Source: Notospermus geniculatus
Lineage: Eukaryota > Nemertea > Pilidiophora > Heteronemertea > Lineidae
Assembly (NCBI GenBank): GCA_002633025.1
Contig: NMRB01000051.1
Span: forward strand, 309,216 to 373,215
Direction of reading: 5' to 3'
Length of the DNA: 64,000 bases
The notes beneath the pieces are model-generated. The model saw only the letters and a program-made list of their open reading frames with translations, searched no databases and was not told the origin of the DNA. The position numbers and the translations under genes are program-made. Below, piece after piece: positions 23,201-33,933 of the stretch; the stretch's first letter is position 1, and every line of letters starts with the position of its first letter.

Positions 23201-24154
23201 TGTCTTCAGTGACCACTTACAGAGTTGTGTCAGTGACGCAAAAAAACTGGGAGGTCCAGCGAAACCAATCAGCAGTACAGAAAAACAAGGCAGATCAGGG
23301 CCGACCGCACAAAAAGGCTGATAGTGCTTTCGGTGCCTGTCAGCTTTTTGAAAATAGAAGTTAACATTTGTAGACTGGCAAACCACTGCGTACATACTTT
23401 TGAGATGCAATGTATGGATTCATGACTTCAATAGAAAGAATAGGCCTACACATTTGAAATGTCTTGATTTTCACTTTTAACATGTTTAAGATACTGGCAC
23501 AGCACGACTGCTTATGCGATTGCGAATGACTGCGACTATGACGACCTGAACAATCTTCCTCCCCCTGGACATTGGGTTTACCAATGGCCACATGATCTCA
23601 TGAAACCTACCCAAGTCCTTTTCCTAACCGTCTCAGAAGAGATCCGGGCAGAGCGGATGAGAATACGCAATGAAACCTTAAGCTGGGAAGAAGAGAAGTT
23701 AGGTGCCAAGGCAAGCTTCAGGAAAAAGTAAGGACTGAAAATCTCGCAACAAATAATCACCATGCTCTCATTGTTTTGACCATTCTTCTTGTGTTTATCA
23801 TGCTCGGTGTCTGAAACTCCGTAGAGTTGCTTCTTGATAAATATACGGATAGAATTCTGTAGAACGAGGACATATTTTGTGTACATTTTGATCGTATTAC
23901 GTGGAAGGATCCGTGATAAGTCGCTGATCTCAACCTCCTTAATACATGTACTATGACTTTGGCACTGACGGAAAATGTAATACAAAGAAATACGCTATAA
24001 ACAATACATATATTCATTTCTTTTCAGATTGTTAGAAGCGTACCGAAGGATGGTCGACCCACCTTGTGTTGAGATCGATGCAAGCGTTTCGAGAGAAATG
24101 GTCGCTGAGAGAGCAAAGGAGGCCCTTAAGGAAGTTGGTGCATTGCCATCATAG
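19610..24154 (+). CDS. CMPK2: UMP-CMP kinase 2 (CMPK2)-like nucleoside monophosphate kinase
   Basis: One copy of the first coding exon (19610-20284 or 21353-22027) joins 22582-22714, 22957-23158, 23491-23727 and 24028-24154 to give a 457-residue protein, close to the roughly 450 residues of vertebrate CMPK2. The C-terminal kinase domain shows the P-loop GLDATGKST split across exons 2 and 3, then RRSYFYLGNYIVANE, VIMDRYWHSTTAYA, the lid region with RAERMRIRNE, and CVEIDASVSRE. CMPK2 makes (d)CDP/(d)UDP from monophosphates and in vertebrates is mitochondrial and interferon-induced. The N-terminal half, encoded by the duplicated exon, contains FFSAFSDFSPGDLSAV, which fits the less conserved CMPK2 N-terminal region. 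I see no clear mitochondrial presequence. Confidence 0.9.
20556..20820 (+). mobile_element. tRNA-derived SINE (Val-type head), copy 1
   Basis: The head with a-box-like caagtggttatcacatctgc and b-box-like ccccgatatgaatcccggg resembles a valine tRNA. It is followed by a body shared with three other copies (agggcaagtaaagtgaggaa, then ttaccagggccaatgct, then ccctgatggaaa). Confidence 0.75.
21353..22027 (+). CDS. CMPK2: CMPK2-like first coding exon, copy b
   Basis: Same length, start, donor (CAG|GTAGGT) and phase as copy a. Relative to copy a it has Ser to Arg, Asn to Ser, Ala to Pro, Asp to Asn and Ala to Val changes. It is nearest to exon 2, so it is the default partner. Confidence 0.85.
22300..22568 (+). 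mobile_element. tRNA-derived SINE, copy 2
   Basis: Duplicate of the SINE near 20556, carried along in the CMPK2 exon-1 duplication. It ends just before the polypyrimidine tract of CMPK2 exon 2. Confidence 0.75.
22582..22714 (+). CDS. CMPK2: CMPK2-like exon 2
   Basis: Acceptor ctctcttttag, donor ACAG|GTAAAT. Encodes NLDIPEVVELLDIAKDY and the beta-strand plus first half of the P-loop (PFIVIEGLDATG). Confidence 0.88.
22725..22860. mobile_element. Repeat of the 'catcctcccacagcagggg' family in CMPK2 intron 2
   Basis: The ends atccatcctatcccattgca and ctactctgggaggatgct and the internal cactcgcacaaa / gtgagtggatgacgaggagc match the family. Confidence 0.55.
22957..23158 (+). CDS. CMPK2: CMPK2-like exon 3
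   Basis: Starts after cattgcag with GKST, completing the P-loop. Continues through FDELPEMIRRSYFYLGNY to PVIMDR, the Asp-Arg motif that contacts substrate in thymidylate-kinase-like enzymes. Ends phase 2. Confidence 0.9.
23491..23727 (+). CDS. CMPK2: CMPK2-like exon 4
   Basis: Encodes YWHSTTAYAIAND, the Pro-rich GHWVYQWPHDLMKP stretch, the LFLTVSEE strand and the lid RAERMRIRNETLSWEEE. Donor AAAAA|GTAAGG, phase 2. Confidence 0.9.
24028..24154 (+). CDS. CMPK2: CMPK2-like last exon
   Basis: After tcttttcag, encodes LLEAYRRMVDPPCVEIDAS and a final helix, then TAG at 24152-24154. The likely 3' UTR extends to the AATAAA at 24547. Confidence 0.9.
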
Positions 24155-24188
24155 GACCATAAAATCCACCAACATTCCAATTGCATTG

Positions 24189-24396
24189 GCGGACCATAGA
24201 GAAAGCGACCACCAGCACAGGCGGACCATAGAGAAAGTGACCACCACCACAGGCGGACCATAGATAAATCGACCACCAGCACAGGTGGACCATAGAGAAA
24301 GCGACCACCAGCACAGGTGGACCATAGAGAAAGCAACCACCAGCACAGGCGGACCATCGAGAAAGCGATCACCAGCACAGGCGGACCATAGAGAAA
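24189..24396 (+). repeat. 32-bp minisatellite in CMPK2 3' UTR
   Basis: About six and a half units of cggaccatagagaaagcgac + caccagcacagg begin 35 bases after the stop codon. Open frames seen on both strands here are by-products of the 32-bp period. Confidence 0.9.
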
Positions 24397-24546
24397 TATT
24401 TCTCACACGACAAGCAGTTGTGGAAAGAGTCTTGGAACCTACTCGATCGCTGGTCATCGGAATCCCTGCGGACATGTCAGTGGAACACCCAGAAATCTTC
24501 ATTTAACCCTTTGATTTAACCCAAACTGTGCACATTTTCAAATCAC

Positions 24547-24552
24547 AATAAA
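24547..24552 (+). terminator. Polyadenylation signal AATAAA, CMPK2-like gene
   Basis: The canonical hexamer lies 392 bases after the stop codon and is the first one downstream on this strand. Confidence 0.7.
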
Positions 24553-25333
24553 TTATTATGAATCCAGCTGGCCTCCTGTCTTGTACGATCTGTTGCCATG
24601 ACTATTGGCTGCCTTGCTTATGAAATATCGTTGTCATACCAGTCCTGTTTGGAGGATATGGGGGTTGGGGACTAGGGCACGTATGACCAGAGACGAAAAT
24701 GTCTTTTTTTCAGAAACCACCCATTGCTGGACTTAGGGCACGTTTGTGATTTGTGCAGCAAGATCAGCCCTCAACTAGGCCTAGGAGGTTGTCAAATAAT
24801 TGATTTGGTTCAAGAACTAGGGTGTGTGACTTTGCTAGCTACACAAAAATCTGATTATGATAAGTGTTTTTTTTATGTAAGAAGATCCTCTATCAGGATA
24901 CAGGAAAATCTAGTTCATTCTGTGGCTGTCTCGTTTAGCCAGGACACATTTATGGGGACAACCTGTGTCGTCGCTGGCCTGGATCCCAAAAAATAACTCG
25001 TGGAATTTTTCATGATGAAAGAGTGCTTTTCATTCGTCCTCCGGGGCAATTCAATTCAGTGACCATGTAAATCTATTATTTCATGATTTATGGTGGACCA
25101 TTTGATATCACTGGCATGACTGGGTAGGTAGGAAATTTTTATTTCTTCTTCCAGACACTCAATTGGCACACGATTCCAAGAAAACTACTCAATGACCTCA
25201 AAATCAAGCAGTACCACCATCGAATACAGGGGCGGATCCAGAATCATGGGAAAGAGGGGGCACAGCCAGCGCACATCGAGGAAAACCTCGGTCAAATTTT
25301 AACATTTTTTCAAATTTCAAAATTTCCCGGTCA

Positions 25334-26265
25334 ATTCAATCATTTGAGAGATTTTAGAGATATCTGGCAGAATCGCTTCTGTCATAACTTGACGTATCTT
25401 GAAAACTGATCAAGGAATTCATGGAATACTTGGTAACACATGTTTTAACAATGAGTCTTCGCTCAGGCCTAGTCAGTCTTGGTGACAAAATGAAGATTTG
25501 TGGTAGAGATACCAGAACACGTGTCAAGGTTTGGTGACCTGACATCGCTGACCAAGCAATTTTCGCAAAGTTTTCCAAGACTCAGGACGAGGCTTTCTAA
25601 CCGGGGCAGTTCGCCAAGTATCCCAGGATGTGACGCACTTTTCTTTTCGTAAAGGTGATTGGTTTATTCTCGTCACGTGATGCAAGTATGGATCAGACCT
25701 ATTTAACACCGGGCCCAACCCAAGGACCGTCACTCCCAACTGATCAGTTCATTGGGACCCATATAGACTTGTTTTACTTTGCTGCTTCTAAGATAAAACA
25801 AGTGCATGACAGATTGAAGGTAAGTTGCGAATTTAGCATTTTTACCTCAGCCGACCACCTTTCCGTTCGATACGCCGGTGTTTATTAATGAAAGAAGGTT
25901 TAATCGAAGTGAGCCCAGTTTCATACTGTTCGGCATTTCAACCAAAATTCCGTATTAAGGACTTTTCCAGTATCCAGATCGGTAGGCCTACAGAACTTGC
26001 TGCGGACTCAGAACTAATCTACATTTGAATTGTGCCGCCTATCCTGTGAGGTTTTCGGTCCTGTTTTTCTCAATTCCTTCTTTACACGACAAACTTTTTC
26101 CTCCAGGGCCCATATTCATAAAACTACATGTACTTAAAGCTGAACTAGATTGTTAAAAGCAGCGCACGGGAGGTTTTAAAAAATAAGCGGCGCCATCGCG
26201 CGGCTTATGTCAAACAAGTGCCCATCCGCCATGTTCCAAACGCCCGTCCGCGCGGCTTATTTTAC
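25334..26265 (+). repeat. About 0.9-kb direct duplication, left copy (partner at 29446)
   Basis: The segment from tttcaatcatttgagagatt through the taaaagcagcgcacgggagg element matches 29446-30365 with only scattered differences. The left copy is broken at about 26266 by other repeat sequence. Confidence 0.85.
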
Positions 26266-26796
26266 CACCCCACCCCTCCCTCGTCCTTTCCCCTGGAGAG
26301 TGCACTATCTCCCCACCCTCCGGTAAAGACCATCCTTGGAGAGGGGATGTGTCCTTCACCAGGAGGACATTCCAGGAGGATGGGAACCCAAGAACTGACT
26401 GCTGTGCCACAGAGTCATAGACCTGCCCCTCCTTGCCCCTTCATTCAATTTCCATTTTCTGGTAGGGACCATCAAATTTGCTGTCAAGCAAATTTCACAG
26501 TTCTAGTTTCATATTGAAATGTGGCACCCTATCGCGGACAGAATAAGGCTAAAAAATGCCTCGAAATTATTGACAGCGACGTGACCGCAATTTTCCGTGT
26601 AACAGCCATTAAACTTCTATCCCCGAGACCCACACACTTCTCGGACCTTCACTTTTTGATAATTCTCGCACGTTCTACTCTTTCTCTGGGGTCGGCATTT
26701 TGAAAGGTTGGAGTACACAACATTAAGAACAGTAGCTTCACCACTGACCCGCCGAATATTTATATTGCGGGTGTGACTTCTGCCAGTATAGACGTC

Positions 26797-27301
26797 TAGA
26801 GTTTTCGCAAAGCCCCCGAAACGCCAACGCGGAACCAAACTCGTCCCCAGTGGGATTACGTTCCTACAACACCACTGGAAAGGGCTGACGACTTCAGGAA
26901 TACTGCGCATGCGCGATATACTAATTTTGAGGCAAATCACACCGAAGCTGACACCCGCGGTTTGATGTTCCCAACTAAACTATTCGTTCGAAATTGCTCT
27001 AATACTCAAACAACTTCGTGTTTTGGGTGTATTATATGGCTCTTTAGGCATATATGATCTTTTTCAGTCATCGAAGAACGAAATATTGTGGGAAACAAAC
27101 ATTTTGGCACGCTGCCAGCGGTTGTCCAGAAATTTTGGACAAGTCGCCAGCCCTTTCCAGAGATATCCTCGGATGAGGTAGATCTGGGTACGAGATTGAC
27201 GCGGAACGTCTATCCTTTTTTTTCGGTGCTCTCTTCGTGGCATCGAAGAATGGGGTTGGCGTTTCGGGGAGGGGGGGGGGCGGCTTTGCGAAAACTCCCT
27301 A
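26797..27301. mobile_element. MITE with 'agagttttcgcaaagcccc' ends, long copy
   Basis: The left end ctagagttttcgcaaagccc is mirrored by the right end ggctttgcgaaaactcccta; cgaaacgccaacg / ggttggcgtttcgg lie just inside. A shorter, fully palindromic relative is at 49425. Confidence 0.75.
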
Positions 27302-27507
27302 CTATTTCCCCTTATTTTTCGGGGAAACTCTGGCAGATAGATCGACGCGTTTCTCTTTGTGTCCCTTTTGTCAAGTCGGAGCTTTAGTCATCAGACAAGA
27401 GCAGGGAAACACCCGCAGACGGGGAGCTTTCATAAACGTTACACCGGGCGTTCACCTCTGGTGCCTTCAGGATATTCAATATTTACAACGTGCTATAATT
27501 ATATATC

Positions 27508-27805
27508 CACACGTCGATATTTAGGCTATCACGCGTCAATATTGAATACCCACACGTCATTATTACAAAGCCACGCGTCATATTTAGGAACCAGCCATAG
27601 GAACCACACGTTATACCAAGCATATCCACACGTATTTAGCACAACCACACGTCGATATTGGCATCCACGCGTCATATTAGCGAAAAACAGACTTCGATAT
27701 TTCATTTCGATTACCCGGTACACATTTAGAACCACACGTCAGAATTACGAGCTACGCGATATAATAAAGACCCAGGGATCGAAGTCTGTTTTTCGCTAAT
27801 ATGAT
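27508..27805. repeat. Degenerate 'ccacacgtc' array ending in a hairpin
   Basis: About a dozen ccacacgtc / ccacgcgtca motifs spaced 18-25 bp lie in 27508-27760. catattagcgaaaaacagac at 27674 is mirrored by gtctgtttttcgctaatatg at the right end. Confidence 0.7.
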
Positions 27806-28072
27806 GGAAAATCGTGTCTCGTTTTTCTGCAATTCCCCTCACAAAGTACTGCATTCACGGGCGAATTTCATGCAGAATGACGCGGCTAGTTGGTGAACCT
27901 CCGCGTCGAGTGGTTATCGCGATTTCTCAGGGTGCATTTGAACGCGTAGAATTTCCTCATTCTACGTCCGCTTTGAACACCCAGCGCCAGAAAGAAAGGG
28001 TATAAAACATTTTCCTGGGAGCATACATCCTGAGAATCTCAGGTCATTTACGGTCGTACCCTCCCTCAATGN

Positions 28073-28735
28073 TGGTCTCTATAGCCATATATTCTAATCC
28101 CTCGCTGAAAAATAAGTCCGGACTTTGATTCCAGAGGGACTTTGATCCCTGTCACACCTGTCTAAATCATCCAAGACTGAAATGTTCCTAAAGGGCGGTT
28201 TACACTAGGTTGCACCAAGTTGCAAGTTGCAGCAACTTGCAACTTGTTGCAAACTACCTGGGACGGTTTACACCTAGAAAAATCAATGCAACCTCCAGCG
28301 TGATCGAGTTGCAACAAGTTGCAGACCCGTTTACACATGCAACTTTTATGAAACTTTTTGGTCTCATCAGGTTTATGCAACAAGTTGCATGTGTAAACGG
28401 GCCTTAAGGCCCGTTTACACATGCAACTTGTTGCATAAACCTGATGAGACCAAAAAGTTTCATAAAAGTTGCATGTGTAAACGGGTCTGCAACTTGTTGC
28501 AACTCGATCACGCTGGAGGTTGCATTGATTTTTCTAGGTGTAAACCGTCCCAGGTAGTTTGCAACAAGTTGCAAGTTGCTGCAACTTGCAACTTGGTGCA
28601 ACCTAGTGTAAACCGCCCTTTAGGAACATTTCAGTCTTGGATGATTTAGACAGGTGTGACAGGGATCAAAGTCCCTCTGGAATCAAAGTCCGGACTTATT
28701 TTTCAGCGAGGGATTAGAATATATGGCTATAGAGA
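28073..28735. repeat. 660-bp near-perfect palindrome
   Basis: Two arms of about 330 bp are exact reverse complements around cgggccttaaggcccg at about 28404. Each arm contains multiple gttgcaa/ttgcaac motifs. The same 86-codon open frame therefore appears on both strands and is not a gene. An N lies immediately left of the palindrome. Confidence 0.85.
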
Positions 28736-28929
28736 CCATGACCATTAGAATATAAGCTTACAATAGCGGGCTATTGTTTGGCGGACTTGCATTCCTAGGA
28801 CATTGATTCCTGTCACTGGAACAATCTGTCAAGTCACCGTGGATGGGGTGGTACGGTGAGGATATTCAGCTCAGCTCGAAAGCCTTCATTAGGTCCAAAG
28901 AATCTCCCCTCTTCGTCCCCATGACTACT

Positions 28930-29195
28930 AAGGGAGAACGAAGTAAAAGTGAAAAATAACAAGTGGGAAATTTTGGAATTTTTGTGAATTTTTTAATTTC
29001 TCAAATTGGGATAGATTTTTTCCCATTTTGAGAAATTTTCTTAAAATGACATGATATTTTGTCTGATTTTTCTGGCAATGTTCCGTTTTCTCAAAATGGG
29101 AAAAATTTTACCCCAATTTGAGAAATTGAAAAATTCGCTCAAAAGTGCAAAATTTTTCACTCCTTATTTTCCACTTTTATTTCTTACTCCCTTTG
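28930..29195. mobile_element. Foldback element, AT-rich
   Basis: agggagaacgaagtaaaagt at the left is loosely mirrored by acttttatttcttactccct at the right. Inner caaattgggat / atcccaatttg-like segments are also mirrored. Confidence 0.55.
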
Positions 29196-29445
29196 CTGTA
29201 GAAGTTGCATTCCGGGGCCGGTTTCAATGCATTTTCCATTTGGTTAAAGGTGCCACTAGCTTAAAGTACTTTACGAAACAGGCTAGTGGTATATGAAAAT
29301 AAGTTGTTTGTGAGCAGCTACTGGTAACATCTGTCATACCTTGACAATGGCATTGGTTAACTTTCAAAATCTCTTCGGCATCTGACGCATTCCGGACACA
29401 CCTGGTAGATAAGAAAAGATTTAGACTCAATAGTTTGATAGATAT

Positions 29446-30423
29446 TTCAATCATTTGAGAGATTTTAGAGATATCTGGCAGAATCGCTTCTGTCATAACT
29501 TGACGTATCTTGAAAACTGATCAAGGAATTCATGGAATACTTGGTAACACATGTTTTAACAATGAGTCTTCGCACAGGCCTAGTCAGTCTTGGTGACAAA
29601 ATGAAGATTTGTGGTAGAGATACCAGAACACGTGTCAAGGTTTGGTGACCTGACATCGCTGACCAAGCAATTTTCGCAAAGTTTTCCAAGACTCAGGACG
29701 AGGCTTTCTAACCGGGGCAGTTCGCCAAGTATCCCAGGATATGACGCACTTTTCTTTTCTTAAAGGTGATTGGTTTATTCTCGTCACGTGATGCAAGTAT
29801 GGATCAGACCTATTTAACACCGGGCCCAACCCAAGGACCGTCACTCCCAACTGATCAGTTCATTGGGACCCATATAGACTTGTTTTACTTCGCTGCTTCC
29901 AAGATAAAACAAGTGTATGACAGACTGAAGGTAAGTTGCGAATTTAGCATTTTTACCTCATCCGACCGCCTTTCCGTTTGGTACGCCGGTGTTCATAACT
30001 TGAAAGAAGGTTTAATCGAAGTGCGCCCAGTTTCATACTGTTCGGCATTTCAACTAAAATTCCGTATTAAGGACTTTTCCAGTATCCAGATCGGTAGGCC
30101 TACAGAACTTGCTGCGGACTCAGAACTAATCTACATTTGAATTGTGCCGCCTATCCTGAGGTTTTCGGTCCTGTTTTTCTCAATTACTTCTTTACACGAC
30201 AAACTTTTCCCTCCAGGGCCCATATTCATAAAACTACATGTACTTAAAGCTGAACTAGATTGTTAAAAGCAGCGCACGGGAGGTTTTAAAAAATAAGCCG
30301 CTCCATCGCGCGGCTTAAATGTCAAACAAGTGCCCATCCGCCATGTTCCAAACGCCCGTCCGCGCGGCTTATTTTTTAAAACCTCCCGTGCGCTGCTTTT
30401 AACGATCTAGTTCAGCTTTAAAG
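29446..30423 (+). repeat. About 0.9-kb direct duplication, right copy
   Basis: Same content as 25334-26265, but its terminal foldback (30243-30423) is complete. Both copies carry an identical short open frame on each strand that shows no family resemblance. Confidence 0.85.
30243..30423. mobile_element. Foldback MITE, complete copy
   Basis: cttaaagctgaactagattg is mirrored by cgatctagttcagctttaaa, and gcgcacgggaggttttaaaa by ttttaaaacctcccgtgcgc. A truncated sibling is at 26132-26265. Confidence 0.85.
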
Positions 30424-30448
30424 CCAGACACTAGGCCTATAGACAGAT

Positions 30449-30851
30449 GGGTTATCACACTTGACACTAAATGGCGTTATCTTCTATAACACCACTAGCG
30501 CAGGTGCTAGGTTTCCATCTTGAAAGTAGTGCAGATTACTACATTTTGGTAAAGGTTTTTAACAATCGTGAACAGGCCAGCCGTGTCACCGCCAACCCAG
30601 TGGCATCTACGCTAGGTGATCGCGACAATGTTGAAAAGTGGTGCTGTTGGTTCCAGGCGAATATTTTCAGACTAAAAGGACTTCGTGTTGATAACAAGTG
30701 GTATTAGAAATGAACTGAATACTAATTAGAAAGAATTGTGTGAGGCCGACCGAACTATTTCTACATGCGCGCCGGCAAAATCCAAAATGGCGGCCTTCCA
30801 CCTACGCTAGTGGTGACGATATTTCGCCGCTAGTGTCACGTGTGATGGGTT
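30449..30851. mobile_element. MITE with about 60-bp diverged inverted ends
   Basis: Left ggttatcacacttgacacta and ataacaccactagcgcaggt correspond to the right end's reverse complement (cccatcacacgtgacactag, then caccactagcgtaggt). Confidence 0.65.
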
Positions 30852-31100
30852 ATAATCGACGAGCATAGTCTTGGTCACCAAGCCGCTGTTTCGAATCTGG
30901 GGGGAACCGTAGCAGTACTGTGTGGCTGGCTGCGCAAGACTACACACAGCATTGGGGATTCCCCAAGGGGATTCCCAAAACATCGATGCAGGATAATGCT
31001 ATAATATGTGGTTCTATGGTTCTATACACGACGCACGCCTGTAGATGAGGTTGCACTATATTTCGGCCGAACTGGGGAGTGAGTAGCGGTGCATAGTGTG

Positions 31101-31195
31101 CGGCTTTAAGTCTAAGTTTGATACTTATCCTTTGTTCAACACAAAAGATAAGTATCACACTTTGACTTAAGTATGTTTATGAATATGGACCCAGA
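31101..31195. mobile_element. Stem-loop MITE, 'ttaagtctaagtttgatact' type
   Basis: gataagtatcacactttgac mirrors the left arm (gtttgatacttatcctttgt). The same element sits complete at 38517-38623. Confidence 0.75.
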
Positions 31196-32317
31196 TGCCT
31201 ATAGAGAGATTTTGGTGATATTGGAGTGAAATTAATCTTCACATGTTCTATAAAAAGTAAATCATGTTATTTTTTGACCCATTGGCGCGATTTTGTGGCG
31301 GAGAGCGACAAATCGCGGCGATTTCACAGGCCATAGAAATTTGATGCTACTTTTTCAATGGTAGAAATCTTTTGTTATTGCCTTTTTCGTGTGAAAATGA
31401 CAGGCCAGCGCAAAATCGCGGCGTGAAAACGCGACTATGGGTTCAGGCCTAAGATTCACGGGTATCTTCGCGGCCCACGAAAATCATTGTTTATTTACAT
31501 TTTGTTTGTTTGTGCCCAGTGTTTTCTTTGTTTTATGAGTAATTTGTTGGTGTCCAGGACCTGAATCCTACTTGTCTTGACCTAATGGTATAATTCAGAA
31601 CAAGTTGCAGCAGCCACGAGTCAAAATCTTGTACCGAAGAATAAATTTTTGGGTCTTATTGAAGTTTTTTTTTATAGTCCATGGGCTAGGTAGGCCCACC
31701 TTGCAGCCCCCCCCAACCAGTCAACTTAATTACATTTTTCTGATAGCTATAGATCTATGTATGGGTTACCCGGAATTTTCAGGTCTCTCTTTTAGGGGTA
31801 GGGGAAATTAAAATGGCTATAACTCAGCAACCCTTGGTGCTATGGCATCAAAGTACCCCTCATATTAAAGGTCTGTGAATGTTCTTTGAGGTAATATGTG
31901 TTATATGAAAATCAGGTCTATATCTAGGTCACTGGAGGTCAAAAGGTCACGAATTTTGGGCGGTGCTTAAAATCCGACATATGCGTGCCGGGTATTAAAA
32001 TGGTCGGTGTGGCATGGAACTCCAAAATAATTCCTGTTAACACATTTCAACATGCAATTTAGGCTTCCTCTTGCATATTCCATCCACCCATGTTCAATTA
32101 TTCTGCGAACCTTTCTCCCTGTAATGAACGAAAAAGGGTCGAATTTCGCTAATGTCCAAAATGACTGTCTAGTCCAGTCAATATATGAAAAATAAACCCT
32201 CAAGCCCCTCCCCCAAATTGCTACAAAAGTTTTTTTACTTGATTCTGTTGGCATTAGGTGTACTTTCTGACATACTAAAAGCCTACCAAAATCCTAGCCA
32301 CGGAAAAGTGTTTTATT

Positions 32318-33310
32318 ATGGTTCCCGATCTTAGCGATCGGGAACCATATTGTTACTCGGCTCCTTTTACACCTAGAGCAATAGAAACAAGTTCTACCCT
32401 TAGGTTTTCATACCCTAGAAATCGAATGAGCTGATTACTTTTGATCTGAGATGTTGGGGTCATGGTGATATTGATATCAGAAATTTGATATTTTGAGATA
32501 ACTTCCCATATTGTCAACTAATCAACATGAAGCAAGTCTTACTTCATGCCTGCTTATCGAGGGACATGACTGTGTTAAAATTCTCAGTCTCACGTGTCCG
32601 GGTGATTGAGATATAATGAGATTTTGCTATATCAAACTTGATAATTTGAAATATCTCTGCCCGTGGTAGAGGTAGAGGCATGATATCATCCATACTTAGG
32701 TTATTCAGGATGCCCATTTCGATTACGCAATGACCTTGATCATCAGAGGTCAAGGTCAAGGTCAAACCTGATAATTTGAAATATCTTTGTCTTTGGTAGT
32801 GGTAGAGGTTTGATAACACTCATATTTAGGTTATTGAGGATGCCCATTTCGATTGTACAATGATCTTGATGATCATAGGTCAAGGCAAGGTCAAACTTGA
32901 TAATTTGAAATATCTCTGCCTGTGGTAGAGATATAGAGACATGGTATCACCCATACTTAGGTTATTGATGATGCCCATTTCGATTATGCAACGACCTCGA
33001 TTATCAGAGATCAAGGTCAAGGTCAACCAACTCGATAATTTTTAATATCTCTGCCTGTGGTAGAGGTAGAGGCATGATATCAGCCATACTTAGGTTATTG
33101 AGGATGCCCATTTCGATTTTGCAAAGACCTTGATGATCAGATATCCAGGTCATGGTCATTACATAATTAGGAAAATCCAATATGGCGTCCAACATGGCCG
33201 CCACACCCACCACCAAAAAGCCATTTCAGAAACCATTGATACAAATTTGGCAATCTTGGTGTCGATCCATGTTGAGTAAGACGTGAAAGGGGACAAAGGC
33301 CCCCTTGTTT
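32318..33310. repeat. Repeat block with hairpin and about four 130-bp units
   Basis: A hairpin (ggttcccgatcttagcgatcgggaacc) begins the block. Four units of about 125-140 bp with ggttattgaggatgcccatt and ataatttgaaatatctctgc-like motifs follow. It may be a derived part of a larger transposon. Confidence 0.7.
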
Positions 33311-33842
33311 GGTGCTAGAGCTTGTTACTAAAAGAAGACCTGTAATTAGAGAAGGAATGTAATTAGTAGAAGTGTGATTAAGCTGAAAGACATGAGTTTA
33401 GTTACGGCTTGTGTAATTAAAAGTAAAACATAAGCAGTGAAAAATAAAATAACAGGCAATGGAGTTGCTAAGTAATCACCCCAAAAGCCAAAGAATGGCA
33501 ACAATAAAAGTTGAATAGAGAGAAAGAAAAATGGAGTAAAAAGCGAGCTAAATGGCTCATGCAGCTTACTGGCCCATATATGAAATAGGGAAAAAGGCAT
33601 TAGGAGGACTAGGCCTATAATACCAAAAAGAAGCAACAAAATGTCACTCAAATAAGTGAAAATACGGGGAAAGCGTATGAGGTATAAATGAGGTCAGGTC
33701 ATAGTCAGCTGAGCGCGAGGCCCATGGGCCTCTTGTTGAATTTTGAGTGCGCATTATTTTGTTAACATGGTAGGCCTAAAGCGCTCTCTGCAACGGCGGG
33801 TTTTGACACTTTCAGAAATCTTGTGCTTTGATTTTTTTTAGG

Positions 33843-33933
33843 ATGAGGGTTGCACTCATACTCCTTGCCGCTGTGCTCTACGCAGTGGTGATAGGATCAT
33901 CCGGCAGATCCGTCAAAGTGAGAAAGTACAGGT
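33843..33933 (+). CDS. Cys-rich gene exon 1: signal peptide
   Basis: ATG at 33843, just after tttttttag, encodes MRVALILLAAVLYAVVIG followed by SSGRSVKVRKYR: a short basic start, a hydrophobic core and a small-residue cleavage region. Donor AGGT|GTAAGT leaves one base (T). A 5' untranslated exon upstream is likely because of the acceptor-like sequence directly before the ATG. Confidence 0.85.

Larger units (their letters stand above)
24555..33842. other. Gene-free region between CMPK2-like and Cys-rich genes
   Basis: No exon that I can support. Open frames here are short, lie in repeats, and often exist in two identical or inverted copies. The region consists of the duplications, palindromes and MITEs listed separately. 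Confidence 0.6.

Noticed and set aside
24126-24502. Repetitive open frames on the minus strand rich in W, S and G
   Set aside because: They are by-products of the 32-bp minisatellite in the CMPK2 3' UTR.
28162-28649. Identical 86-codon open frames on opposite strands
   Set aside because: They are produced by the perfect palindrome; there is no family resemblance and no splice context.
33346-33651. 101-codon hydrophobic minus-strand frame
   Set aside because: It looks like a membrane protein only because the DNA is purine-rich; no family motifs, and it borders a repeat block.
33828-33842. Upstream start extending the signal peptide by five residues
   Set aside because: The codon is TTG, and tttttttag looks like a splice acceptor; ATG at 33843 is the natural start.
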